A DNA stretch of 64,000 nt from contig OW051468.1 in NCBI GenBank assembly GCA_932521025.1, positions 64-64,063 on the forward strand. Direction: 5' to 3'. How positions within the stretch are numbered: the stretch's first letter is position 1; every line of letters begins with the position of its first letter. The position numbers and the translations under genes are program-made. The notes beneath the pieces are model-generated. The model searched no databases. It was not told where the DNA came from and was given only the letters and a program-made list of their open reading frames with translations. Origin of the DNA: Oscheius onirici (lineage: Eukaryota > Nematoda > Chromadorea > Rhabditida > Rhabditidae). Below are positions 43,384 through 55,900 of the stretch, one piece after another.

Positions 43384-45759
43384 AGTAACATTCTTCCTCT
43401 GATCCTTACTCCTGTGCTCCATGAGAACCATATAAGTAGACTTTCCGTTTTTGACTGAACCTTGAAAGATACCAGTAACAATCTTACCGAGCCTCAAATG
43501 GAAGAACAGCAGATTCATTACTGGGAGACAGGTGAAGAGTCCGACTACAATGAGTACAATGCAGCCACTGACCCACAAGAAGGCCGGTGTCGTGAACATG
43601 GGCAGCTGTATGTAGCTGTGCTCATTATCGCTCACGATTGGTGCCAATTGGGCCGATTTGGAGAGCCAGAGAGCAATGAGACTTATGTGGAATATGAAGG
43701 CGACTGCTGAGTTCAGTACGACCGTTGTGATGAGGATGAGAAAGTTTCTGAAAGTAAAACGTGATCGGTGTAAAATATAATACAAACTTGTAGTTCTTCT
43801 TCCCAATGCACCTGTTGAGCCAGACGCAATGATGGTCAAAATTTTGTACACAGATGTTACAGACTCGACAATGTTTCGTCCCTTTTGGTCTGAAATTGTG
43901 GGTTGGGGATTTTTTCTTAGAAAAAAAAATTCTATGAAATGTTGCGGTCCAATTTGTTGACCGTTACTTTTTTCACATATTTTTTTTGGTAAAGTAGTCG
44001 CCGTGTGACAAACTGGGTACCATAAAAATATTCTGAAAAAAAAAATTCGAAAGAAAACCACGTCATAATTTTCGTCACGGTGTCATAAAAGTCACGGTAA
44101 ACTTCGACCAGAATTTTTTTCTAAGCAAAGTCCCTAACCCGAAATTGTTCAATTACGATACCCATGAGTAGAAAAATAGTACAGCTCTGACGTCTCGTCC
44201 AATCAACGGCAAAATTGGAGCCGACAAACAGGTGTTTTAGTAGTGTCTCTAGACAGTTTATTTTGGGATAGAAATCGACTGAACCAGAATCACTTTATTT
44301 ATACTTCCCCCTACTGTACAAAAATAAGCAGTCACCGCTGTTCAGCTACAGTAAGACTCGGGCCATCTGACTCTCTAATGACAGACGAGGAGTCTCTACA
44401 ATTTGTGGCATGTGACTAGGATTGAGACGTTAAAGCGTACCACTGAACATTACAGTAAGACTTTCTAGCGGAAGAAAGTAAACTGAAGTCTACATCTACA
44501 GCTAAACGAATCTCTTTGTTAGAGTTTGGAAAAAAGTGTTTGGCAAGCGTTCAAAATGAAAAGCAGCCGAGAACACTCACATGTAAAAAAATATCGTGTA
44601 ACTCTCCTCAAGGGAGGAACCCAAAAGAGGTCTGACCTTCATTGTATTGAGCAGAATAAGAGCAGAAAATGCATTGGTTTAAACCAGAAGACTGTGAAAT
44701 GTTCTCTAGAAGCAAAATCATGCATGACAAAATGACAAGGCCCATGATACCCCCATCGTGGTAAAGAGCGTCGATTTTGAAAGATGCGTTTCTCGAAAAT
44801 TTTCTACTGGGCCTTTCTTGTTCCATATATGATTTTGTAGCCCAGATTGATCTCTTTCAGGGTGCATTGTCCGATTTGTTCAAGTCGATTTGATAAGCGC
44901 TGTGCATGCCTCTGAAGTTGGTCACTTCGCAATTTTGACCTTCTGTATCTCACCGAGGAAAAATTTCTGAGGAATCGGGTCGCGGCTGGCGTCCTTTTTT
45001 GATAAGAAGAATAAAACTACGCTGACACAATTTTGGACGATGCTTTTTGGTCTCCGTAGTGACAATACTATCGTTCTAAATTTCACCTTTAGGGGTGGCG
45101 CTCAAAAGTTTTCAACAAGGATTTCTGAGCTTTATACACCATTAAATAAAGCTAACTTAGACCATTTTTCTATAAAAAAAAAGAACCGCCTGATTTGCTT
45201 GAAAAACAAAAAAGTTACGACCAAAAGTAGCTGTACTTATTGCCGCACCTGATAGTTTCGCTTATACTCCTCAGGAATGAGCCAGTAAGTTCAGAGTAAG
45301 TTTAACTTACAACAAACTTTTTCAACTGGAACCTCGAGGGACTGGTCAACTGATCGAGAAACAGTAAATAGGACAGGCAAAAAAAACCCACGCCTGAATA
45401 AGACATATGCGGCATCTCTGATCCTGTATCACATGGCCGGAGTCGGAGACATATGGTACCTGTTTGAAGCCTGTAACCCGTACATATTTTGGCAGAAAAG
45501 ATCAATGGCAAAACCTTTCTTCCTCTTTTCGATCAACTCGTCCATAGCCGGATCAATGCAGGTCACAATATGGACAAGAAGAGAAACTGTTATCACATTT
45601 AAAACTGTCAAGCCTGGACAGGGTCATTGGATTATGGATTAACTTACATATGCTGCCGAAAGGCCAAAAAACAGCAGAAGCTGTGAAGAAGCCCAAAATG
45701 TTGAGGAAGAGACTGAGAAGAAGAATATAAAAGGGAGTACGGTCATTCTGTGGTAACAT
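43384..45759 (-). CDS. DHHC palmitoyltransferase (ZDHHC1/11-like)
   Basis: Integral membrane S-acyltransferase that palmitoylates cysteines of target proteins at Golgi/ER or plasma membrane. Exons in frame: 45648-45759, 45460-45613, 45392-45415, 43788-43889, 43488-43747, 43454-43384. Two membrane segments ([36 protein letters not shown]) precede CIDPAMD, like the SIDPAD of ZDHHC1/11. The cysteine-rich domain is [19 protein letters not shown] with [17 protein letters not shown], so the catalytic DHHC Cys is intact. Two more membrane segments follow ([40 protein letters not shown]). The 24-nt exon 3 is needed for the first CxxC. The C-terminal end after 43384 is unsettled: a donor GTGAGT is there but no later exon was found; read-through would end at 43201. 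Confidence 0.8.
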
Positions 45760-47306
45760 TGTTTGTCTGAAAGGAGGGTCCTTCTCGGTGAATTTGGTTG
45801 CCAAGACGACAAGTGCCGAGCCTACTTCCGATTTACATGAAGCCTGAGGGAGGCGGGATCAGTTAAACAGCGGGAGAGTGCAAAGTATAACCTTTTAGGA
45901 ATAATTGGTTATCGAAGAAGATTGAGATCATGAGGATAAGCTTTAATGCTGTGAGAAGATGTCTAGAGAGATGGGAATATTAGAGGAGGAGGAGATTAAA
46001 AACATGTACTTTTTGCAATAAGTGTACTTTTGGCATGGATAGAGCTCATTGAAGGGGAAAGGGGGGAAACAGAAAAATTTGTCAAATAACCAGAAACTAA
46101 AAGCCCGAAGAAACATCAAATATGGTACTAACGTTTACTGTTCTGAAAACGACAAGATGGAGCGAAAATGTCCTCGGAAGTGGAAGGGAAGAGGAACACA
46201 AAAAAGCTAGAAACTGTAGCTGAAATTCTGCCTGAAGTACTACTGCCATTTGGACAGCGGGTCACCTTTAAACTATACAGGGACTGGCAGAGCTTCATCA
46301 GAGACGTTTATAATATACTTGGGCAACTCGACTCGACTCGAGTCGAGTGGAGCTCGATTTGAGCCACGACTCGACTCGACATGGTCCGCGAGTTGGCTCG
46401 ACTCGAACCGAGTACTGAAGAACCTGATCGAGACAAAACCGGAGCAGCCGGAGATTTTGCCGGAAGCTGAGAGACTCTTCGAAATGGTCTTGAAGGGAGA
46501 GAAGGCCCTCGGATCGGACTGGATCATTACGGTAGGAGAGAACGGAGCGGGACAGCCGAGAGAGTCCTACCTCCATGGTTCTCGCTCATGGCAGCCCGAT
46601 TCTGGAGGTTGGTTTCATCATTTATGGCTCTTCCTTCCTCTTACTCTGTCGAGGATTCTGGTTCAGTCTCTGCCCTATTTCTGGCCGAATGACTATCTGT
46701 TCTGTTCATCCCAGTACTCTTACCCTAATCGGTCTCAGTTATTGTTTTGTTCAAGGATGTTCGGGATGAGATTTAGGAGATGTTCGGTTCGTGTTCGCCG
46801 AAAATTTCAATGTTCGCCCAACTCTGGTGCGGACTGTATCCGGTCTAACATTGTCATTCTGCAGATTATTGTATCCGTCTACCAATCAGTTTTTGCAACA
46901 ATGTCACTGTCACTAAACTCATCTAAAAATAACAAGCGAATCTCGACAATTTTATTCATTTGTTCTATACACAAGGCAGCTTATAAAAATGCTTTGGGAA
47001 AATTAGATACAAAAAGTACGCTTGGAAGATAGTACTTTGGATTCTGTCGTGTAAACCAAGGTATATTTCCATCTATGTTTTTACAACACTCCTCTGTTTG
47101 ATTCCGCTACCCCCAATTTTGAAATGTGTCAATGTGAGCCACGTGGTCGTATTCACGCTCCACTGCCATCTCCCAACGTATCCAGTTGTCTTTTTTGTGG
47201 ATGTTGTTTTTGTTATTTTTGCACCACTTTCATCACAACTTTTGTTCAATAATCTACAAAACTATCGTATTTTCAGACACTTATTCAAGCCTGAAAACTT
47301 CGAGCC
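45760..47306. other. Divergent intergenic region, with an unassigned open stretch
   Basis: Upstream of both the DHHC gene and golgin-84. A TTTCAG acceptor lies 8 nt before the DHHC ATG. Around 46168-46600 plus-strand frames read EILPEVLLPFGQRVTFKLYR and, after a repeat, PEAERLFEMVLKGEKALGSD; they look exon-like but I cannot assign them, and the repeat at 46318-46415 interrupts them. A TTTTCAG acceptor at 47269-47275 precedes the golgin start by about 30 nt. Confidence 0.35.
46318..46415. repeat. Dispersed TCGAGT/CTCGAC-word repeat, copy 3
   Basis: Overlapping CTCGACTCGACTCGAGTCGA words, then GAGCTCGATTTGAG and CTCGACATGGTCCGCGAGT. Clearest copy of the family also seen at 945-1018 and 1572-1668. 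Confidence 0.65.
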
Positions 47307-50300
47307 ATGTCGTGGCTGACAAAAATCAGTGATATGGCCGGAAAAGCTGAGGATATGTTGAATAGACTGGATCAGACGACTGGTTAGTAGCTTTTGAAAC
47401 TTGTTGTCCAAACTGTGTTCAGGAGAAGTGGTGAGTCAAGCGAAGAATACAACTTCGATTGGAAGAAGAAGCAACTCGTATGCCACGTTGAAAAACCAGG
47501 TAAGTTTTTTTTGTCCATGAAAATTTTACTTCTCTAGGCAAGTCAAGACACTGATATCCATACGGAGGAGATTGGTAGAAGCGGGCCGTCTCTTCCGTCC
47601 AGGACTCATTCAGAATATGCTGCTGGACAGCCGACTGGGAGGAAAAAACTCAACGATAGGTAAGACTTGTTCCCATTAGAATCCTTTTCTCTGATTCTCA
47701 AACTCAAACTTCTTCAGTTTCGCTCCCAGCACTTCCATAGTCATGGAAAAGGAACGTTTCGATGAGTTCTCTCTCCTAAACGATGATTCTTTTTCCGTAA
47801 CACAGGTTTGTTCCCCTCTCTTTCTCACGTATGGATTTCTCAGGAGAACGAGTCCAGAAGCAGAAGATCCAGTGGAGGAAGAAGCGGCATCTCTATGGCC
47901 GCCTCTCATCACAGTGTCCTCTCAGAACAACCCGATCTGAAATCGCAAATATGGGCAAAAGATTCACAAATATCATCGATGAGGACAAAGTTGGCAGAGC
48001 TGGAACGACGACTGGAGAAACGAAGCCAGGAATTTTATGAGATGAAGGCAGAAAAGGAGATGGTTGAACAGAGATTGGCACAGAACACAAGTTCGGATAA
48101 TATAGAAGAGCTGCAGTTGGCTAGGTAAGGAGAGAACACTGTCAAAGAGACACACCCCTTACCCTAAAACCTCTATTAAAAGCCCCCTACGTATGAATAC
48201 GCAATTACGTATTCACGTTTTTCAGTGTCAATACGCCATTTTTCAGCTTTTTGGTGTTCTGCAAAGTTATAGAAGTCATGAGGGGCTACAACTGCAGAAC
48301 ATCACAAAGTCAGAAAATATCGTCTTGAAAACGTGAATACGTAATTGCGTATCTTATGCGGGGGGGGGGGTTGTAGTTTACACAGAGGTTTTAGTTTAAA
48401 TGGACAGATAGACAGACAAAGAGACTAAAAAACCTTCAGGAAGAAAGTTCAAGAACAGAAGGATATGCTGATGGACGAATGTTCCCAGATGAGAAGAAAG
48501 GTCACAGTTATGGAGGATGAGGTTCGTGCCATGGCTGACCAGCTCCGTCTAGCCAAATTCAACTTGTCCGAGAATAAAAAGGAATTTGATGGCTACAAGG
48601 AAAAGGCTCAAAAGATTCTCCAAGCCAAAGAGAAACTGATAGATTCGCTCAAGACGGAGCAGGGAGTCGGTCACGGCGCCGATCGTCCTGGACATCTGGT
48701 CTTGGCCGAACTGGAAGAGATGAAAGTCGAGCGAGATCTGGCTCGAGCTGATCTTGAAGCGGCACAACTGCAGCTGTACAATTTGCGTTCGGATATGGAA
48801 GAGCTTGAAAATCAGCTGAGAGAGGAGCAAATTCAGGTTGGTCACTTTACCAGTTCTTCTTGAAGGGCAAAAACAGGCCGCATCAAAAGTTTTGACCCTC
48901 GGGCCCATAATTTTTTTTCTATATGAGATATCGCAAATCGGCAACATGTCCCGTACTTCTCTGCACTTGGGCTAATTTGTGCCAAAAATTCAGATCTACG
49001 AGTTTTGGCAGAGTTTTGGTCCCTCGCGCACCCCTACCTATATCCCAGCCTTCCTGTGTGAAAAAACCAAGCTAATTCTATTGGCGCCAGATGACCATTG
49101 GTATCGCCAACTACCGCCCAGAGTTTCAGAACAAACCGTTTAGCCATTCTTGAGAAATGTGTTTCGCCAACTCCGATCTTGACCCAATTTCAACGCATCA
49201 TACCTCGTTCATCTTTTAACCTTTTCCAATTTTTCAAAATGTTTTGGAAAGCCCTTTATCTGATCTAAATAGTTACAGAACATGCCAAAATGGATAAACG
49301 TTGTCTTCAATGAGTACCAAAGACGCAAAGTTATGGTCTCATTTACAAACAGACCAATGACCCTTTGGTCACGGAATATGACTTTTTTTCAGTTCTATGT
49401 TTTTTACTTGTACATTATTTTGCCAAACAATATCCACTGGGTTAGTTACAGTGAACATATCATTAAACCAAAAAAATATTCAAAAAAGATCCTCAAATTT
49501 TCAGCAAAGTGAGCTTCGTCGCCAGCACATGGATGAGCGTTGCAGTTGGCAGTCATCTGTGAATCTTCTGAACGAAAAGATTGAATGTTCGCGTATTGAG
49601 AACGGATTCATCAAGCAGGAAATGAAAAGACAGGGAGACGATTTGGCTAGACAGCTCGAAGAGAAGGAGAAACAACTAAGGAGAAGTGTGGAAGCTCAGA
49701 GGTCAATGAGGAGGGAGGAAGAGTATAGAAACGATCCAACGGCAGGCGAGAAACTAATGCAGAAACAGGTGGAATTGGAAGATGCTCTCAGACAGAATCA
49801 TACTCTGACGCTGAGGTTGGAGAGATTACAGGTAAGGGGCAGAGAGAAAAAAAAGGGTATATGTAGGTCTCACCAAAGTGACCTGCAAGTTTTGGTTTCG
49901 CGCGCCAAAACTATTTTTCACTATTTTTCCTGGTCTTTTTGTCATTTTTTTTCTTTCATTGTCACATACGGGTACAACGCTCGATACTATAACAAAAAAC
50001 TGGTAAAAATTCGTGGAAAAACCTGTAAATATGTAGTGAAAAATAGCGGAACCAAATTTGAAGGTCATTTTGGCGAGATCTATAGCTTTTCCAGAAATCC
50101 TCTCGCGAGACTATCATCCCAATGGAATACGCTGCTCCGTCTCTCTCCGTCGGTCGGAATCCCACTGCCCAGAAAGCCTTGACCGTCCTAGACACTCTAA
50201 CCTTCAAATTCATCTCAATGCTTCGAAATTACCCGACGGCTCGACTGGTTGTAGCCTTTTATTTCGTCCTCATCCATCTTTGGGTCTTCTTCATTATCTG

Positions 50301-50361
50301 TACCTACACGCCGGAGATTCACGATCATGACAACTTTTCTCCGCCGTCTCCTTCTGCCTAA
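47307..50361 (+). CDS. GOLGA5: Golgin-84
   Basis: Golgi tether with a long coiled coil and a C-terminal membrane anchor; in the family it binds Rab1 and CASP and tethers retrograde vesicles. Exons 47307-47382, 47423-47499, 47538-47659, 47718-47805, 47844-48124, 48440-48836, 49505-49831 and 50095-50361 give about 544 residues. The start [20 protein letters not shown] is the golgin-84 signature. A Ser-rich stretch precedes coiled coil from about residue 155 ([15 protein letters not shown]) to 455. The last exon has the conserved [20 protein letters not shown] segment followed by CTYTPEIHD, matching the family anchor LTYTPEMH. Intron 48125-48439 holds a foldback element. Confidence 0.93.
48163..48398. 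repeat. Foldback element (ACGTAATTGCGTA family) in golgin-84 intron
   Basis: Left end CCCTAAAACCTCTATTAAAA then GCCCCC; right end a 10-G run (48360-48369) then AGAGGTTTTAGTTT. Arms: AATACGCAATTACGTATTCA with ACGTGAATACGTAATTGCGT, and GCTTTTTGGTGTTCTGCAAA with the damaged complement GCAGAACATCACAAAG. Ends match the CHMP2B intron copy. Confidence 0.85.
48837..49504. other. Longest golgin-84 intron
   Basis: 668-bp intron between the coiled-coil exons. A few stretches look like degraded repeats, but no inverted repeat, RNA or nested exon is apparent. Confidence 0.4.
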
Positions 50362-51338
50362 AGGGACATTAAAGTTGGTGTATATTAACCTCCTCGAAAA
50401 GAATAACCAAAATGGTTAATTTATAGACTATTTGTGGTGTTTTTCATTACCAGAGTCGTGATAACAGACTTCCTAGGGTTGTAACTATGTGCAAATGAAT
50501 ATTTTATGGTTTACGCTGGTATTTTTATGATTGAAAGTGTTTCCGGCACTAAAATATTGCAAACCTGTAAGAAAACCTCAAGCAATATTGTATCGTTTGA
50601 AATGCCGCGCTCGAGTTGGTTCATGATGGCGCGATTCTATCGACGTTCGAAACCTAGCAATTTTTCATTTTTTCTCTTCATATTCTTCGCGTATTTTCCA
50701 CAATATTTCGCTAAAAAAACAAGAAAGAAACAAGTACATCGATGACGTAATCCTATCTTTATGTCGAAAGTCTAAAACTATGAGTCAGCAAGACTCACAT
50801 TCGCTGATAGCCGCGTTTCCCTAAAAACGAGCCATTTTTGTTTACTCTTAGATGCTCGGCGAGTATTTGTTGTTCATTACCCTTTATTATTCCATTCCCT
50901 AATATAGTCTGTTCACAAAAAAACAACCAAATCGTGGATGTTCACTAGACTGTCAGAACTCTCGGACTTTCTCAAATGCTATGAATGACAAAACAATCCC
51001 TTATATTGCTCGCACGCGTTCGCCTTACACGTTTACATCAAGAGTCATATGTGCGCTACGTTATTACGCTGATAAGAGCTGAAAAATTCGGAAAAACTCA
51101 AAAGAAATCCGGAAAAATTTCAGCCAAAGAGAAATTGCCCCTATTTTTCAGCGGTTTGAATTCGCGGGCAAAAAAGCGAAATCCGGGATTTGGTTGTTTT
51201 TTGTGAACAGACTATAAAGCCTCGAAAAAATGAGCAAAACTCGAGTAATCCTCGTTCACACATTTCGACGTTGTTTTGTTCTTGCCTTTATCTTTTCTTT
51301 GTCCACAAAGCGAATAATTTTAAGTTTTTGCAGATAAA
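50362..51338. other. Intergenic region golgin-84 / VTA1 with a MITE
   Basis: No coding exon. The MITE at 50903-51216 fills the last third and ends 123 bp before the VTA1 start. A TTTTTGCAG acceptor at 51325-51333, 5 nt before the VTA1 ATG, is a probable trans-splice site. Confidence 0.5.
50903..51216. mobile_element. 314-bp MITE with about 30-bp terminal inverted repeats
   Basis: Starts TATAGTCTGTTCACAAAAAA and ends with the complement TTTTTTGTGAACAGACTATA; the inverted match extends to CAACCAAATC (one length difference in the A run). TA duplication likely. The TAGTCTGTTCA ends recur at 57863-58331. The interior has no transposase. Confidence 0.82.
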
Positions 51339-52719
51339 ATGGCCGCAAAAGTGCCCCCGACATTGAAGTCTATCTCAACTTATGTGAAGATAGCTAACGA
51401 GAATTCATCCCGCGATCCGATCGTTTATTACTGGTGTAAGTTCCATTCTGTTCAATTTTAGCTGCAAAAACTCATTTTAGGTCTCTTCTACGCCGTAAAT
51501 CAGGCTCTGCACATCGATAAAAACAGCCCAGAAGCTCGACAATTCATCACAGGCCTCCTCGGCACATTGGAGGCCATCAAGAAGCAGCTGCAGGGAAACG
51601 AGGCCATCACGAGCGAAGTAGTGGCTCAAGCCCACCTGGAGAACTTTGCCTGGAAGCTGTTCAAGTATGCCGACGAAAAAGAGAAGGTCGGAAATGTCGA
51701 CAAGGGCGTAGCTCATGCCTTCCTCACATCGGGCTTCGTCTTTGATGTCTTGTCGACGTTCGGAGAGGTTTGTAATTGCTTTTGGAGAATTTTTTCGCAC
51801 AAAATTTGTCGTCATATCTTTTTACAGATTGATGAAGGCGTCGCGAACACAAAAAAGTACGCAAAGTGGAAAGCCATGCAGATTGGAAAGTGTCTGGCTG
51901 AGGGAACACCGTATGTTCCGAGCGGACAGCAGAAGAGTGAACAAGAAGAGGATGACGAACTGCTGCGCCAGCTGACATCGTTCGGAACGCCGGGACAGCC
52001 ACAGCAACCTCCTCCGGCATATGGAGCTAATCCGTTCGAGCACAACTACAATCAGACGCCGACACCCGTCGTCCCGGGACATTCGCAGCATTCTGGCGGT
52101 ACTTACGGATTCAACGGTGAGGATGTCTTTTTCTCCGAAAATTCTAGCTGAAAACAACAATTAGAACGTTTTCGATCTGATTTTTATGTTCACAGCGTGC
52201 GTTTTCTGTTCAGTTTACGAAATAACTATCAAAGCGCAAAAAGGCTCAAAATTGCACCGAAATTTCCAGAACAGTTGATATTTGCACACTTTTGGCAAGA
52301 ACTTTTCCAGAATAGTGGATAGGTGGCCAAATTCATTCAGTATTTCTTCTTTCACACTTGATAACCGCTCAAATTTCAGACGCGAATGCCTATCGTCCTC
52401 CTGTTCCTCCGCCAACTTCTCAAAATTACAGTATGCCCACATCTTCTCGTTTTCCATGTCTTTTTTCAGTTCCAGCAGCTCCGTCTGTCCCGAATCCTGT
52501 CAGTCCGTCTCCCAGTACAGTTTCAGCTCCAGCGGGTAATCTATTTTTATTATCTAAAAACAAATCAGATTTTCAGCTCCCGGTGCCCAGAAGCAGCCAA
52601 CAATGAAGGAATTCACCGAGGCCAAAAAGTACATCAAGTATGCTCTGAGCGCCATCGATTTCGAGGATACGAAGGCCGTCATCGACAATCTTCAGAAGGC
52701 CCTGCGTCTCATGGAATAA
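51339..52719 (+). CDS. VTA1: VPS4 cofactor VTA1 (LIP5)
   Basis: Activator of the AAA ATPase VPS4 in ESCRT-III disassembly. Exons 51339-51435, 51481-51767, 51828-52116, 52380-52430, 52470-52535 and 52577-52719 give 310 residues (human 307). The N-terminal tandem MIT region (MAAKVPPTLKSISTYVKIAN, VVYYW-type YYWCLFYAVNQAL, ENFAWKLFKYAD, DEGVANTKKYAKWKA) is followed by a Pro/Gln-rich linker and the C-terminal VSL domain (AKKYIKYALSAIDFEDTKAV, ALRLME). These C-terminal residues bind VPS4. The long Pro-rich linker is divided over three small exons. CHMP2B, a likely substrate-side partner, lies upstream in the same window. Confidence 0.95.
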
Positions 52720-52910
52720 GTTTTCCCTCTCCTGTCCAGCTAAAATCTACTGTATACAGCATGTATTCCTTTTGTATAACTATTCTCTACGAGTAAATTC
52801 GTCAAAAAAAGCCTACCTATTTCGCGTATTTTGCTTGGTGTCTGTTCCGTGTTTTACCTTTGTCAAATGTCATGTGTTTTTTCTAACCCATTCTTCGGAA
52901 AGGCCATAGA

Positions 52911-55900
52911 ATGGTGGAGGAGGCGCAGAAGAAGAAAAGGGGGCCGTTGAAGTTGTGAGTTTTGAGAAAAATGAGATTATTTTGGTCTGAATAGGGTCTC
53001 CAGAAAGTCTACCAAGAAAATACTTGGAATCGGCAAGTGGAAGAAGTTGGAGAGTGCAGAAAAGACGGAACAGGAAGCCAAAAATGAAAATGTGGGTGCA
53101 ATTTAGAAATTTTGGCGGATAGAATATCTCTTACAATATTTTTGAGCAGAAAATTATCTTTGTAGACTCCCCGCTCAGTGATCGGTCTCCCACTGACTGC
53201 TGCCGTCGAATTAAATCCCTCCTTCGATGGAATTCCTCTTCCAGCCTTCTTCCGTCAGGCTCTTGACTTTGTAGAAGCTGAAGGGCTAAAATTGGAAGGG
53301 ATTTACCGAATTTCCAGTCCCAAGTCGAGACTGGACGAACTGGAAGCCAATGCCGGGAAAGAAGGAGTCGATTCAAACTTTTTCGATGCCCACGAAGCTG
53401 CCGGCTTGATAAAAAGGTACCGGAGCAAAAAAAAATTAGGTTTTTACGATCCTCTAGATTTCTTCGTCAGCTTCCTCACACACTTCTGGATCCAGAAGTT
53501 GAGGCTGTAGTCTCAAAATGTGGCTGTGGCCTTCTGGAAACGTGCAGCTGTCCCGTACTGACGGCTATGAACGTACTGTTAAGCCGGATAGAAAAGCCGT
53601 ATTTCTATATGCTGGTTTATGTTTTTCTTCATGCTAGGAAGGTGATATCGATGGTGAGTCGAAGAAAATGGAAAAAAATGTCTTCGTTTTCCGAAATTTG
53701 ATTAAAAAAATTCATTCGTTGGGAACAGACAGAGGCGTAACGGTAAAAAAAAACTATCACTCCAGGAACCCGAAAACAAAATGTCCCTTCAAGCCTTGGG
53801 TCTTTTACTTCAAGCTGTTCTCGACCTGAGCCAGAAAATGATTTGTTATCTCATCAACAACCCCAACCTCTTCTCCACGATCTCCATCGAACCGTAAGTA
53901 AATTTATTATAATTTTTGAGCAAAATATATGGGGAAAGTGCACAATTATGACCTCGTATTGAGTTCAATCTCCTCCATGCCATCTTCAACCTGTGCCGGA
54001 GTCTTTTTCACTCCGGGACTCTGCGGCGCCACTTTATTCTTCTCCAGTGCCTTTTTCTTCTGAAATTTTACCTTTTTTGAGAAGATTAAAGCTGAAACCT
54101 TCAGGAAAAGTCCGACAGCTACCACTACAATCAGAGTCAGAAGTCCTAGAACTCCGGCTGTCACCATGAGCGTGACTGGGCCTGAAGGGTTTGACTTTTA
54201 GTTTGACTGTTCCCTACCAGCACTGTGAGTTCCGCCGCCTTTGACATTATCCGCTTCTGAGAGAGGATATTCGACTTTAGGAGAATCTGTCGGGAATAAG
54301 GTTTCGTTTGTCTGAGTTCCGACGACAAAGTTGGGCTGCAAAAAAATATGCCTCTTCCTGTGTTCACTCACAATTTTGAAAGGAGTAGTAGTCTCTTCCT
54401 CTTCGTCCGTTCCAGTTGTTGCCATTGTAGACATCGTCGTCGTGTCCAAACTCTCCTCATAATTCTAAGATTTGTTGCTTCATCTAGTCTAGACACCGGG
54501 CCCGTGTCAGTGTTGACCGAGACCGTGTCAGCAAGGCGCATTTTCGGGGGGGGGGGGAAGAATATTGAGTACAAAACGGTCCTAGTGCATAAAAACCGGT
54601 CTTAATCTTTTTTTTTCAGTTTTCACTAGTAAATGCTTTGTCGTGTCTATTATTGCGGGGTGGGTCCAGTTAGGTAACCATTGGGGGGGGGGGTTCTCTC
54701 TGCAGAACTAATAGTCATGACTTTCTTCTTTGATCTAAACAAACGGTGACTGTTCTTTCTCACGATGTCTCTTTATAATCTGTTCGTTTGTTTCTGGCAA
54801 CTGTAAGCTGCAGCCTGACGTTCCTGATTCCACAGTAACTATCAGTTACGGAACCGATGGAGAGACAATCTAATGAGAGAGCAGAGTTTGTTTTTTTTAA
54901 CTGTTTTTTCTAGCGGTGTTTACTTATAATCAGAAGAGAGAACAGTCACAACATTTTAGATCAGAGGAGTGTAGCTAGATATGAGTATCAGTTCAGTATA
55001 GAGAAACCAGAACCCATCGACTAACAGTGAGGGCTAAGTCGGATCAGATGACTCAGCTTTGCTTCTCTCAGAGAATCGTATTTTATCTGGTGATAAAACT
55101 GTAAGGACACACTATACTCTCTGTGGAAAGCCTCTGGGAAACCATTTAGTACCAGTTTCATTCCTTGTTTTCGCGGTCGGGCAGGGTTCCCCAATAATAG
55201 ACATGAAAAAAACATTTACTAGTGAAAAACTGAAAAAAAAGGTTAAGACCGGTCTTTATGCACTAGAACCGAAAAAACCTGGCACCATTTTGAACAAGAG
55301 TGGCATATTCAGCCTATGTTAAAATTGGGTGCCAAGCTTTCATGGTTCCCCCAAAAGTGCGCATTGCTGGCACGGGCCCGGTGCTCATGACTAATCTAGT
55401 CTATCATACCGTAAGTTTCGCCGAATCTACTTCGAAGACTGCTTGCCCCTTCAAACTCCACGGTCTGGCACACAGAGTCTCATTCCCATTGCTCAGAAGA
55501 AAATCTTTGCCTTCTTTCGCTGCACTCTTGTATCTCTCATCGACAGCGGAAACAACTTGAAATTCAGCTTACAAAAACTTGATCAAACTAACTTACAGGA
55601 TGCTATTTTGTCGTCGCAAATTAGCAGATTCCTCGAAACGTCTAGTTCTTCAAGAGCCGGCAATTCGGTCAAAAGTTCCGTGGGTAGATTTTTGAGACTA
55701 TTCTTCGACAAACTGAGAACTTTTAAAGTTTCTTTCTGTGCTTTGAAAGAGTCGGCCGCAATGGAGCTAATGTTACAGGTTGAGATGTCAAGATTCTGAA
55801 AAGGAATTTTTTAATCTTCATGTTTCTCTTCCCACCTTTAGTTTTTTGTACTCTGCCAGCATTTCCGAGTCAAGATGGTCCAATTGGCACTCACTGATCT

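Noticed and set aside
45040..45252. Plus-strand frame ending in CTYCRT, a possible zinc-ligand exon
   Set aside because: Wrong strand for the DHHC gene, and the needed CxxC was found in the 24-nt exon at 45392-45415.
47538..47659. Possible frameshift in golgin-84 exon 3
   Set aside because: On recounting, the exon is 122 nt and fits phase on both sides.
49826..50213. Minus-strand frames over the golgin-84 last intron and exon
   Set aside because: Shadow of intron and anchor exon; no family match.
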